Shown here one piece after another: positions 35,389 through 43,812 of a stretch of 64,000 nucleotides of DNA. The notes under the pieces are model-generated. The model ran no database searches, was not told the DNA's origin, and saw only the letters and a program-made list of their open reading frames with translations. The translations under genes and the position numbers were made by a program. The first letter of the stretch is position 1; every line of letters starts with the position of its first letter. This DNA is from Holophagaceae bacterium (GTDB lineage: Bacteria; Acidobacteriota; Holophagae; Holophagales; Holophagaceae): contig JADKKO010000004.1 in assembly GCA_016720465.1 (NCBI GenBank), positions 1,302,001 to 1,366,000 on the forward strand. The letters are read 5' to 3'.

Positions 35389-37986
35389 TTACTCCTTCGG
35401 CCGCATGAATTCCTCGAAAGGACCGTATCCCTTCAATCCCTCGAAAGCCACATCCAGATGGCGCACGTTGCCCAGGGATTGGCCCTCGGCGGTGGCCTCC
35501 CGCAGCAGCGTGAGCGCCTGCTCCTTCTCTCCGAGCCGGCACGCGATGCGGGCCCGGAGGAGGGAGACGAGGCCGAACTGATCCTTGCGGGGCAGCCGGG
35601 CGAGCTGCGCCATGACGCCCCGGGCTTCTGCGGCCCGCCCCAGATCCGCTTGGACGATGCCGAGGCGGCCAAGGGCCGGGAGGGATGATGGATGCCTGCG
35701 CAGGATCGCCTGCGCGGCCGCCAGGCATTCCGGCAGCCGGTCCGCGAAGTAGAGGCTTTCCATGCGGAAGGCATGCAGGGGTTCGGCCTTGGTTCCGGAG
35801 TCGGTTCCGGCGTCGAGTTTGCGCTGGATGGAGTGGAGGGTCTCCTGGGCGAGGCGCGCGGAAGCATCCCGGTGCCCATGGATCCGGAGATCCTGGGCCA
35901 CCCTCAGGGCGGATTCCGGATCAAGGGTGATCAGCTCCCGCCCCAAGGCCTCCGCTTCCCCTGCGCGGCCCAGGCCCGCGGCGGCCCAGGCGCGGTGGGC
36001 CTTCAGCTTGGTGTTTTCGGGATAGACCGCCAGGTATTTGCCGCTGGACTCCAATTCCTGGCCGTACTGCCCGAGCAGGTGGTGGGCCCAGGCCAGGATG
36101 GCGCCCATGTCGGAACCGATGGGGACCCGGGCGTTCACCAGCTTCTCCCACCGGATGGGACGGGTGGCCGCGGCCACCGCTTCGGTGCAATGGTTCGTGA
36201 AGAAGGCGGTGTAGGCATGCTGGTGGTTCACCAGCGGGCTCCCGGGGGCCAGCCGGCTCGCTTCCCGGATGGGGCCGAGCGCGGCCTCGCTGTGCCCCTC
36301 CATCAGGGCGCGGACGTTCTCCACCATACAACGGTCCAGGGTGCCCATCCGGCCCAGGGATTGGTCCAGCAGCGCGAATTGGGCCCGCACGCCGTCGAAA
36401 TCCCCCTGCTCGGACCGGATGAAGGCGATGGGAAGGCGGCCCACCATTAGGTCTGGGTCAAGCTGGATGGCCTTCTCGAACCGCTCTTCGGCCCCGGGCC
36501 TGGAATTCCAGTACAGCTCCCAGCCCACGAGCCACTCCCGGTAGGCCGGGAATTTCGGAGGGATCGCGATGCGCTCCGGATCCAGGTAGGGATCCAGGAT
36601 CCTGCCCGCGACCCCGCTGGCCATGCGCTGCGCAACCGCGCCGAAGACCTCGTCGGGCTGGCTCCGCGGGCCCCGTTCGGGTTTGACGAGGGCGACCACC
36701 TTCATGAGCTTCGCGTCGAAGAGCTGAGCCTGGACCTGCAATTCGCCGCCGTTGGCCTGGAAGGCGCCGCTGACGACCAGCCCCGCGCCGGTCCGCTCCG
36801 CCAAGGCTTTGAGCGCCCTGGGATCGGCCGGTTCTTCCGGATTCGACTGGGGCAAGGAGGCGATGAGGGGCGCGGTTTCCGCGGTGCCGGTCTGGGCGAT
36901 GGCCTCCGAAATGCGTTCCGCCGCCAGGCGCCCGAGCAGATCCTGGGCCGGATCCCCCGTGCGGTTCGCGAACAGGGCGACCGCCACTTTGTTTTCCTGG
37001 AGCGCCACGGGTTTGCGCCAGCGCTGGACCAGTTGAAATCCGGCCCCCGCGAGCAGCAGCGTCGCGGCCCCCGCCGCTCCGCCCCATATCCATCTCCGGG
37101 CCACCCTGGGGCGAGGGTTGGATGCGGTCCGATCCCGCGACCGCCAGGGACTGGCTGGAAGCGTGGCGGTGGCGTCGCTTTCCAGGGCCAGAAGATCCTG
37201 GCGGAAGCTCTCCGCCTTGGCATAGCGATGCTGCGGGTCCTTTTGCAGGGCCTTGGCCAGGATCGTGTCCAGGGATGGGGGCAGGCCCGGCACCACGGAA
37301 GAAGGCGGGTCGGGTTCCGCGTGGAGGATGGCCGCCAGCGTGGCCTCGATGCCATCTCCGGTGAAGGCCGGGCGGTTGGTGAGCATCTGGTAGAACACCA
37401 TGCCCGCGGCCCAGAGATCGCTCCTGGGATCCACGGGCTTTCCGACCACCTGCTCGGGGCTCAGGTACTGGGCGGTGCCCATCACGATGCCGGTGCGGGT
37501 CAGGCCTTCCGCGCCCACGGCCTTGGCCAGGCCGAAGTCGACGACCTTGATGTCATCCCCGTCGCCCACCATGACGTTCGCCGGCTTCATGTCGCGGTGC
37601 ACAAGGCCCCGGCTGTGGGCGTGGCCCAGGGCTGCGAGTATCTGCAACTCGATCCGCACGGCCCTTTCCCAGGGAAGCGGTCCCTGGTGCAGGCATTCCC
37701 GGAGGCTCTTGCCCTCGCACAGAGCCATCACGATGAAGAGGCCTCCCTCCGGCGTCTCCTCGATGGCATGGATGGCGCAGATATTGGGGTGATCCAGCCC
37801 CGACGCATGCCTGGCCTCCTGGATGAAGCGTTTCCGGGCTTCCTCGTTGGCCGTGGCCTCGGCTGGCAGCAGCTTGAGCGCCACCTGCCGCCCCAGCTTG
37901 AGGTCCTCGGCTTGGTAGACCACGCCCATGCCGCCTTCGCCGAGTTTCGCGAGGATCCGGTAGTGCGAAAGGGTTTGTCCGATCAT
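35389..37986 (-). CDS. Serine/threonine protein kinase with C-terminal TPR region
   Basis: An 865-residue protein. The N-terminal Hanks-type kinase domain (about 8-270) shows the 'GEGGMGVVY' loop, Lys38 in 'VALKLLP', 'HRDMKPANVM' and 'DFGLAKA'; all catalytic residues are present. A transmembrane helix follows at about 310-330 ('WIWGGAAGAATLLLAGAGF'). The outer half has a segment like the PknB/TolB-type 'VALFANRTGDPAQDLLGRLAAERISEAI' domain and then TPR-like repeats. It phosphorylates cytosolic targets under control of an extracytoplasmic domain. The substrate is unknown. Multiple such kinases per genome are usual in Acidobacteriota. Confidence 0.9.
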   Translation of the reverse strand: MIGQTLSHYRILAKLGEGGMGVVYQAEDLKLGRQVALKLLPAEATANEEARKRFIQEARHASGLDHPNICAIHAIEETPEGGLFIVMALCEGKSLRECLHQGPLPWERAVRIELQILAALGHAHSRGLVHRDMKPANVMVGDGDDIKVVDFGLAKAVGAEGLTRTGIVMGTAQYLSPEQVVGKPVDPRSDLWAAGMVFYQMLTNRPAFTGDGIEATLAAILHAEPDPPSSVVPGLPPSLDTILAKALQKDPQHRYAKAESFRQDLLALESDATATLPASPWRSRDRTASNPRPRVARRWIWGGAAGAATLLLAGAGFQLVQRWRKPVALQENKVAVALFANRTGDPAQDLLGRLAAERISEAIAQTGTAETAPLIASLPQSNPEEPADPRALKALAERTGAGLVVSGAFQANGGELQVQAQLFDAKLMKVVALVKPERGPRSQPDEVFGAVAQRMASGVAGRILDPYLDPERIAIPPKFPAYREWLVGWELYWNSRPGAEERFEKAIQLDPDLMVGRLPIAFIRSEQGDFDGVRAQFALLDQSLGRMGTLDRCMVENVRALMEGHSEAALGPIREASRLAPGSPLVNHQHAYTAFFTNHCTEAVAAATRPIRWEKLVNARVPIGSDMGAILAWAHHLLGQYGQELESSGKYLAVYPENTKLKAHRAWAAAGLGRAGEAEALGRELITLDPESALRVAQDLRIHGHRDASARLAQETLHSIQRKLDAGTDSGTKAEPLHAFRMESLYFADRLPECLAAAQAILRRHPSSLPALGRLGIVQADLGRAAEARGVMAQLARLPRKDQFGLVSLLRARIACRLGEKEQALTLLREATAEGQSLGNVRHLDVAFEGLKGYGPFEEFMRPKE

Positions 37987-38079
37987 GGGAGGCAGCGCTG
38001 GCCCCAGGGATACGCCCTGGATGCCGGGCGGTCAAGCATTGTTGGATGGGCGGCGCCCGGTATCGCGATCAGGGATCCT

Positions 38080-38382
38080 AATACCCAGTTGCGTTCTGTA
38101 GTGTAGAAAGGACTCACCGCCAAGACGCCAAGACCGCCAAGGGCACTCGTGATGTGCCAGCTTCGCGGCTAGAATTCAGACGGCCCGGCGACGGCCTCAC
38201 GCACCAGGTGATCCGCGCCGGGCCGTCTGAATTTGCGGGCTGTGAGCCCGCAGGCGCTATGCGCCCCCGCGAAGCGATTTCGAGCTCAAATCAAGGGTGG
38301 TGGAGTTTCGCTTTCTTGGCGCTCTTGGCGCTCTTGGCGTCTTGGCGGTGAATTCTTTCTTTTTGAATGCAATTTTGTATAA
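38080..38382. repeat. Palindromic intergenic element, sub-family B, copy 2
   Basis: The ends are inverted: ATACCCAGTTGCGTTC at 38081 and GAATGCAATTTTGTAT near 38366. Inside them are outer arms of CCGCCAAGA-type units (38110-38140) and their complement CTTGGCG units (38312-38350). The core hairpin has arms AATTCAGACGGCCCGGCG (38173-38190) and the exact complement (38216-38233), with a 25-base loop. Compared with the copy at 18595, one stem pair changes from G-C to A-T on both sides. The overall form is MITE-like, but no transposase is linked. Confidence 0.78.
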
Positions 38383-38403
38383 CAGACTCTCCCGAGGAGC
38401 CGT

Positions 38404-39027
38404 TCACACCTTCCGTTGGCGGAGGTAATGGCGGCGGGCCTTCGCCCGGTTGCCGCAGCTCGCCATGGAACACCATCGGCGCTTCCCGGTGCGGCTGCGG
38501 TCCAGGAACAACCAGGTGCAATCGCCCGCTTCACACTCCCGGACCAAGCCGATTTCGGAGGACGTCAGGAGCCGGGCCGCGGCCCGGACGATGGGCCAGA
38601 GCACGGAATCCAGCCGCACGGGGCCGCCGCTGTCCATGGCCCAGGCCAGATCCTCCCCCAGGTTCCTGATCTCGAGGTTGGGAAAGGCGGACCGGATGGA
38701 ACGGTTGACCCGCGCCAGATCCTCGGGATCCACCACCGTGCCGCCGGCCTGGGACGAAAACAGGCCATAGAGGGATTCCCGGAACCGGCGGGCCGCCTTG
38801 AGCGCCTCAGAGGCTGAGCGGGCGTCCTGCTGGGCCGCTGCCTCCCGGGCGAGGGCCTGGCCTCCATCCATCAATTTCGCCTCGCGCGCGAATTCCACCA
38901 GGCGCGGGTAGGACCCGAGCTGATCCGTTTCGGGGCGGGCCCGGTCGGCCCAGGTATTGACGAAGTCCAGCGCAAGGTCGCCCCCGGAAAACTCGAAGGG
39001 CGAGGGGGCGGGGGGGACCGGTTCCAT
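38404..39027 (-). CDS. CGNR zinc-finger (ABATE domain) regulator
   Basis: A 207-residue protein with an N-terminal ABATE domain ('GDLALDFVNTWADR') and a C-terminal CGNR zinc finger: 'CEAGDCTWLFLDRSRTGKRRWCSMASCGNR', four cysteines followed by a basic helix. The family is predicted to bind nucleic acid in stress responses. The ATG at 39027 has no ribosome site; TATATT at 39034-39039 on the minus strand would place transcription start near the ATG, so the mRNA may be leaderless. It is divergent from the DinB gene and probably acts on the shared promoter region. Confidence 0.85.
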   Translation of the reverse strand: MEPVPPAPSPFEFSGGDLALDFVNTWADRARPETDQLGSYPRLVEFAREAKLMDGGQALAREAAAQQDARSASEALKAARRFRESLYGLFSSQAGGTVVDPEDLARVNRSIRSAFPNLEIRNLGEDLAWAMDSGGPVRLDSVLWPIVRAAARLLTSSEIGLVRECEAGDCTWLFLDRSRTGKRRWCSMASCGNRAKARRHYLRQRKV

Positions 39028-39054
39028 GGGAACAATATAACTTCTTTTTGTCTC

Positions 39055-39086
39055 TTGACAGGTTAGGAATGATTCCTATCCTAACC
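39055..39086 (+). promoter_or_regulatory. Promoter with operator dyad for the DinB-phosphatase operon
   Basis: TTGACA (39055-39060) and TATCCT (39077-39082) are 16 bases apart. The spacer carries the perfect dyad TAGGAAT-G-ATTCCTA (39064-39078), within a wider GGTTAGGA...TCCTAACC pair (39061-39086). A repressor bound here would block the operon; the divergent CGNR regulator is the obvious candidate. Confidence 0.6.
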
Positions 39087-39111
39087 TTCTAGTTGTTGCT
39101 AAGGGGTTAAT

Positions 39112-39612
39112 ATGTCCATCGCCCTCCCGTCCGAACGAAGCATCCTGGCCGACCAGCTCGAGCGGTCCTTCCGTGGGGGGGCCTGGCATGGCGCCTCCCT
39201 CCTCGAAATCCTCGGGGGAGTTGACGCAAGCCAGGCCACCTGGCGTTTCGCCCCGGGCCTCAACACCATCCTGGAAACCGTCGAACACCTTGCATTCTGG
39301 TTCGCGGACACCGCCGGGCGGCTCGAGGGAGGAAGGCCGGATTCGAATCACCCGGACCAGAGCTGGGGGCGCCTTCACGAGGATGCTCAAGCGGACTGGG
39401 TGGCTGCGCTGGCGGCCCTCGAATCCGCCCATCGATCCCTTCGGGAGGCCATCCTCGGTCTTTCCGAGGAGGCGTTGGGCAGCGTTCCGACTGGTTCCGA
39501 ATCCGATGCCCGGAGCCTGATCCTCGGAACCTTGCAGCACAGCGCCTATCATGCGGCGCAGATCCAGCTCCTGCGCCGCTTTGCCGAGGTCCGGTCCGGG
39601 AGCGCGCCATGA
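39112..39612 (+). CDS. DinB-family protein
   Basis: A 166-residue four-helix protein of the DinB/YfiT type. The three metal-ligand histidines can be placed in 'VEHLAFW' near residue 58 and 'LQHSAYHAAQI' near residue 145, the usual first and last helices. The fold occurs in thiol transferases and in unknown damage-responsive proteins. An AAGGGG ribosome site precedes the ATG. It overlaps the phosphatase gene by ATGA, so the two are made together. Confidence 0.82.
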   Translation: MSIALPSERSILADQLERSFRGGAWHGASLLEILGGVDASQATWRFAPGLNTILETVEHLAFWFADTAGRLEGGRPDSNHPDQSWGRLHEDAQADWVAALAALESAHRSLREAILGLSEEALGSVPTGSESDARSLILGTLQHSAYHAAQIQLLRRFAEVRSGSAP

Positions 39613-40601
39613 GTCCGGCCGCCGCGAGGGCGCTGGAGAAACTCGCAGCCCGGCGGGGCTACCTGGCTGAGCTGGCCACCCAGCGCCAGGAAACCCGCCT
39701 GCTGGATCTCATGCGTCAAGTGGATTCGGCCATCGGGGCCATCGAAGTCGGCGACTGGGGCCTGTGCGCCGTTTGCCACGATTCCATCTCCATCGATTCG
39801 ATGGAGCGGGATCCGTTGCTGAAGGTCTGCTTGGAGTGCCTCTCCGAAATGGAAAGGCATGCCCTGGAACGGGATCTTCAATCCGCCGCGAAGGTGCAGC
39901 GGACCCTGCTGCCCCCCACCCGGATCGCGCGGGACGGCTGGGAGGCAGCCTACCTCTGGGAGCCCAAGGGGCTGGTGTCCGGCGACCACGTGGACCTGAT
40001 CCTCCCGGAGCAACCGGGCGGCCCCTCGCATCTCATCCTGGGGGACGTGGCCGGCAAGGGGGTCGCGGCTTCCTTCCTCCAGGCCCATCTGCACGCCCTG
40101 TTCCGCGCCCTGGCCCCTGGCGGCCACACGCTTCCCGATCTTGTGGCGCGGGCGAACCAGCTTTTCGCAGACGCGACCTCCGCCACCAGCTATGCCACGC
40201 TGCTAGCCCTCCGCCTCGAGGAGTGCGGGCAGGTGGCGATGGTGAACGCCGGGCATCCCCGGCCGCTGCTCGCCGATGCCCGGGGCGTGAGGCCCGTGGA
40301 AGGTGGAGGCTTGCCATTGGGCCTATTCGGCACGTCCACGTACCTGGAGCGGACCTTCACTCTCGATCCCGGCCAGACCCTGCTGCTCTACACCGATGGG
40401 TGGACCGAAGGCGAGGCGGAGGATCAGGAATTCGGCATCGGCCGCGCCGCCGCTGTCCTCCGGCGGTCCGCCATGCTTCCACTCCCCGATCTCCTCGCGG
40501 CCTGCCGGGCCGATTTCGAACAATTCCTGGGGGGCGCGTCCCGGGGCGACGACCTCACGCTGGTGGCCCTGCGCCGTTCAGGCAAGGACACCATCCAGTG
40601 A
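39609..40601 (+). CDS. DksA/TraR-type zinc finger fused to SpoIIE phosphatase
   Basis: A 330-residue protein. The N-terminal 90 residues hold a helical part and a four-cysteine zinc finger, C53-x2-C56-x17-C74-x2-C77, with the exact spacing of DksA, and 'WGLCAVCHDSISIDSMERDP' resembles the TraR/DksA signature. A short coil ('LERDLQSAAKVQRTLLPP') leads into a complete PP2C/SpoIIE domain with 'LGDVAGKGVAASF', 'NAGHPRPLL', 'YTDGWTEGE' and 'GDDLTLVAL'. No transmembrane segment is present, so it is cytosolic. It may dephosphorylate an anti-sigma antagonist while sensing zinc, redox or RNA polymerase through the finger. Confidence 0.85.
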   Translation: MSPAAARALEKLAARRGYLAELATQRQETRLLDLMRQVDSAIGAIEVGDWGLCAVCHDSISIDSMERDPLLKVCLECLSEMERHALERDLQSAAKVQRTLLPPTRIARDGWEAAYLWEPKGLVSGDHVDLILPEQPGGPSHLILGDVAGKGVAASFLQAHLHALFRALAPGGHTLPDLVARANQLFADATSATSYATLLALRLEECGQVAMVNAGHPRPLLADARGVRPVEGGGLPLGLFGTSTYLERTFTLDPGQTLLLYTDGWTEGEAEDQEFGIGRAAAVLRRSAMLPLPDLLAACRADFEQFLGGASRGDDLTLVALRRSGKDTIQ

Positions 40602-40636
40602 GAAGGCATGAACAAAGCATCAAGTAAAAATAGATA

Positions 40637-41557
40637 TCACTTTTTATCAATTAACCCTGAAAGACCTTCAATATTCACTTTGTTCAACATGCCCATGACA
40701 GCCGCCTCGTCGCGGCCCACGATCTGAATGGCAATGCACCGGGGGTTCACGGAGCTGCTGTTTTTATTCGGGATGGAAGCGGGGCTCAGGATTTTTGAGG
40801 CCGGCACCGTGAAGCGTGGATCGACGGCATCATCCGGAATCCGCATCGGATCGATCCTTCCATCGGCACCCATCCATTCCGGTGTGACCGATTCTTCCCG
40901 TGAAAATTTTGCGATGGATCGTTTTTGATCCGCTATCAAATTCTTGTGATCTTCCGCGCTGAGTGGCCCGATCTTCCAATCCCCGATGTAAACCTGCAAC
41001 ATGCAGGCCTTGGGATTGTTCGGCTTCTTGTCATAGGGTGGAAGGAAGATATTCCATGGATAGGCCTCGTGGATCCAACCCTGGACTCCCTTGGGGCATT
41101 TGATTATTCGTGCGGTATCCGGAATATACGGATTCGCTTCGTACCAGTTCAATTTGTTCAGACCCGGATTCACAATCAGGGTGAGATCCAAATTATCCGA
41201 CCCATCCGGTCGCCGGTAATCATATTGCAGACGTATTGAATCTAATAAATAATAATATTCACCTGATAAATCATTCCGATAAGGCAACGCGGACCAACCC
41301 GGCAATTCTCCAGGGCAAGTCAATCGAATGTAGTTCATGATGGATCTGCCTTCCGCCTCCTGCTGATTCCAAAGGCGGGTCTGCCTCCATTCTTTTATGA
41401 CCTTGTCCGGATCCTGTCCCCTTCCAAACCAGCAATAAAGAGTAAAAAACACATATCCGACGGGTAAGACAATAACAATGAAAAAAATTACAGAAATGAT
41501 GGATCCAATAGCTATCCATTTTTTTCGATTATTGGGTTTTTCATTCGATGATTTCAA
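40637..41557 (-). CDS. Membrane-anchored protein of unknown function
   Basis: A 306-residue protein with a basic N-terminus and one long transmembrane helix ('WIAIGSIISVIFFIVIVLPVGYVFF', about 14-38), then a soluble domain rich in Tyr, Trp and Pro ('GEYYYLLDSIRLQYDYRRPDGSDNLDL'). I recognise no family. Base composition is clearly lower in GC than the surrounding genes, as is that of the Rhs-tip genes next to it, which suggests recent acquisition. It converges on the phosphatase gene. Confidence 0.65.
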   Translation of the reverse strand: MKSSNEKPNNRKKWIAIGSIISVIFFIVIVLPVGYVFFTLYCWFGRGQDPDKVIKEWRQTRLWNQQEAEGRSIMNYIRLTCPGELPGWSALPYRNDLSGEYYYLLDSIRLQYDYRRPDGSDNLDLTLIVNPGLNKLNWYEANPYIPDTARIIKCPKGVQGWIHEAYPWNIFLPPYDKKPNNPKACMLQVYIGDWKIGPLSAEDHKNLIADQKRSIAKFSREESVTPEWMGADGRIDPMRIPDDAVDPRFTVPASKILSPASIPNKNSSSVNPRCIAIQIVGRDEAAVMGMLNKVNIEGLSGLIDKK

Positions 41558-41625
41558 ACCTGGACCTCGCAGAGCTGGAAAATCGGTGGGGAGAATCGAA
41601 GAAAGCAGAGGATTGCCGGTGGTAG

Positions 41626-42903
41626 GTGCCCCGATGCCCAGACGAGGGAGCTACCTGCCTGATTCTCGCAGCAATCTCTGCACCTGGCCGTCCTGGCGTG
41701 GGCTTTCCGGTCCGATACTCAGGGCCGGTTCTCATCTGGAAATCGGATTGCGTCTATGCGTTCGGGCAGCTTGTGATGGAGGACCGGGGAGGCCGATGGC
41801 TCTTCCAGCAGGGCGACCACCTCGGCACGCCCAGCATGCTGACGGATACCGACGGCGTGGTGGTCGGCCGGCAGAAAAGCCTGCCCTTCGGCGAGCGGTT
41901 CCTGGGAACGGGCGAGAAGAGCCTCCGCCGCTTCACCAACCATGAGGACGGCGCGCAATTCCCCATCTACATGCAGGCGCGCATGTACCTGCCCACCTAC
42001 GGCCGCTTCGCCCAGGTGGATCCCGCCTACGACCAGGTCGCGATGGACCCCGATAGCTGGAACCTGTATAGCTACTGCACCAACAATCCGGTCACCCGAA
42101 CCGATCCCGACGGCATGCGGGAGATCGGGCGAGAGGCGGATATGCGGAGCCCGTGGAAAATGGAGTTTGATTTCTGGAACTCTAATCAATGGAAAGCGGA
42201 TTCCCTTGACGCTTGGGATCACGCCACGATTCAGAGATGGATGGCCAATGGGATATTTATTCGTTATGAATCTGACTGGATTATAAAAATAGGAAAGGGG
42301 GAAACGAGCGGAAAAGTTATGTGGAAGCAAAATAATTCAGACCTGCCAGTGATTGTGGAGCCAACAAACACCGAGACAGGGGCAGCAAAGAAAGATGCGT
42401 TGGTTCTCCAAGAAGAACCTGAAACCGTCACCATTTCTTTATTGTTTGATACGAAGTCGGTAAGCGGGCACCTCGGAATTGAGACACCAGACCGAATCGT
42501 CGGCTACCACCCTGACCTCGCCAATTCACCGATTACTCCGGACAGCGTAGGCCAGAAGATAATGCTTGGGCTCCAGTGGGTCAGCCCTACAAATCCCATC
42601 ATTCCGGGGGTGGTGAAGAACGATAAACGAAGCGACTTCAATTATGCGCTCCCCCCGTTTACGATCACTAAGGGCCAGTACGCCGCATTGAACAAAATGA
42701 TCGATGCGAACCTGAAGGGTAAGTACAACGTTCAGAATATGGGAGCAGTGAACTGTGCGGGTTGGGCTTTAGCAATGCTAAAAGGTGCTGGCATCCCCCT
42801 AGGGACTAGAACCTCTAGTGGTGCTATCAGAGAGATCCCTTACAACGCTCCAAGGATGACGCCTGGTGTTTTATGGCATGACTGGTTAGGGCGGCCATGG
42901 TGA
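41626..42903 (+). pseudogene. Orphan Rhs tip with C-terminal toxin-like domain
   Basis: Up to 425 codons. Residues about 45-165 are the end of an Rhs core, including 'GDHLGTPSMLTDTDG', 'YLPTYGRFAQVDPAYD' and 'WNLYSYCTNNPVTRTDPDG', after which the sequence switches to an AT-richer variable domain. The large N-terminal part of an Rhs protein is missing, and the GTG start is arbitrary. The variable domain contains 'SGHLGIE' (His282) and 'NCAGWALA' (Cys377), an arrangement like circularly permuted papain/NlpC-P60 enzymes, so a peptidoglycan or amide-cleaving toxin is possible. It overlaps the next gene by seven bases and lies between 28-bp direct repeats. Confidence 0.75.
41696..41723 (+). repeat. 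28-bp direct repeat, left copy
   Basis: Identical over 28 bases (it begins GCGTGGGCTTTCCGG) to 43728-43755. It lies at the 5' end of the recognisable Rhs core, just before homology to Rhs begins. Confidence 0.85.
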
Positions 42904-43310
42904 TGAGGAGACTTCTCTTGCTGATTCCTACTGTAGTGATCGCCTACTCGCTTGGGTGTGGTTTGGCCAACGAGCCCAGTGAGATAGATAGGCAGATTGC
43001 GAACGAATTTATTGGGGATCTCGAAAAATATTTGAAGGTGAATCCCCATAGTCCAACCTTTGCTCATCGAGCCAGGGCTGGGAGGTCCCTCCTACTGCAA
43101 ATTGATAGGACCGCGTTTGGTGACAGGAAAGAATTTCTCGCCAAAGTGAAGGAACTAAAGGCAAGGCACGGTGTTCGTAAAATTCGCCTAGAAATTGGCG
43201 TCTTGAAATACACCCTGCTCGAGGGTGGCCCGACCGTTGTGTTGGGGCAGTCGGAGTCGCGAGGTGCTGTGAGGACAGACTTTTTTACTGAAGAGTCTCA
43301 AGACATTTAA
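42897..43310 (+). CDS. Probable immunity lipoprotein for the Rhs toxin
   Basis: A 137-residue protein with an export signal ('MRRLLLLIPTVVIAYSLGCG') and a cysteine placed like a lipoprotein site, although the lipobox (S-L-G-C) is not ideal. The rest is a small mixed domain of no known family. It starts inside the end of the Rhs-tip gene (seven-base overlap) and shares its low GC content, which is the usual arrangement of toxin and immunity genes. A periplasmic immunity protein would fit a toxin that attacks the cell wall. Function is inferred from position only. Confidence 0.6.
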   Translation: MVMRRLLLLIPTVVIAYSLGCGLANEPSEIDRQIANEFIGDLEKYLKVNPHSPTFAHRARAGRSLLLQIDRTAFGDRKEFLAKVKELKARHGVRKIRLEIGVLKYTLLEGGPTVVLGQSESRGAVRTDFFTEESQDI

Positions 43311-43812
43311 CTCCTTCTGTACGAGAAGGTCGCATCGGCGGAACCTCCGCAGTCGCGCGGGTCTTTGAAATCGTAAGTTGGTGCAAACAGGCGATGGACA
43401 GTCACTGGTCGGCCCAGAACAACCCGTAGGCTTAGCAACGACATATATTTGCGGGAATATTTGCACTATCAAATCCACCAGATAGTAGGGGAGCACCCAC
43501 GTTTTCTGATGGATCTTGCATGAGGCCGATTACGAAAAGGACGACTCTGAAGTACCTCGTCGGACCTGAAAAACCTTACATGCCGATTCAAGCACCCTTC
43601 AACCGAAGTTCCATAGAGCACCAACCAGAATCCCGTTTAATTGACGGGTTATTTCATCGATTTTGGTTGTGGCATACGGACGACGGGGCCTGAAGGCCGA
43701 GGAGTTGGAAGCCTCAGGCCTGAAGAAGCGTGGGCTTTCCGGTCCGATACTCAGGCTGTTTTGATTCATCGTCAAACGAGGTATCTTGGTTCAACCGATT
43801 CCGGAGTCTTTG
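43311..43812. other. Non-coding gap at the right edge of the Rhs islet
   Basis: About 500 bases with no credible gene, grading from AT-rich (43320-43660) to GC-rich (from about 43680). It contains the right copy of the direct repeat. GGAG at 43803-43806 serves the peptidase gene. No promoter was recognised. Confidence 0.5.
43728..43755 (+). repeat. 28-bp direct repeat, right copy
   Basis: Identical to 41696-41723, 2032 bases downstream. It lies between the end of the AT-rich islet and the start of the second tricorn-like peptidase gene. Together the copies delimit the orphan Rhs tip and the immunity gene. Confidence 0.85.
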
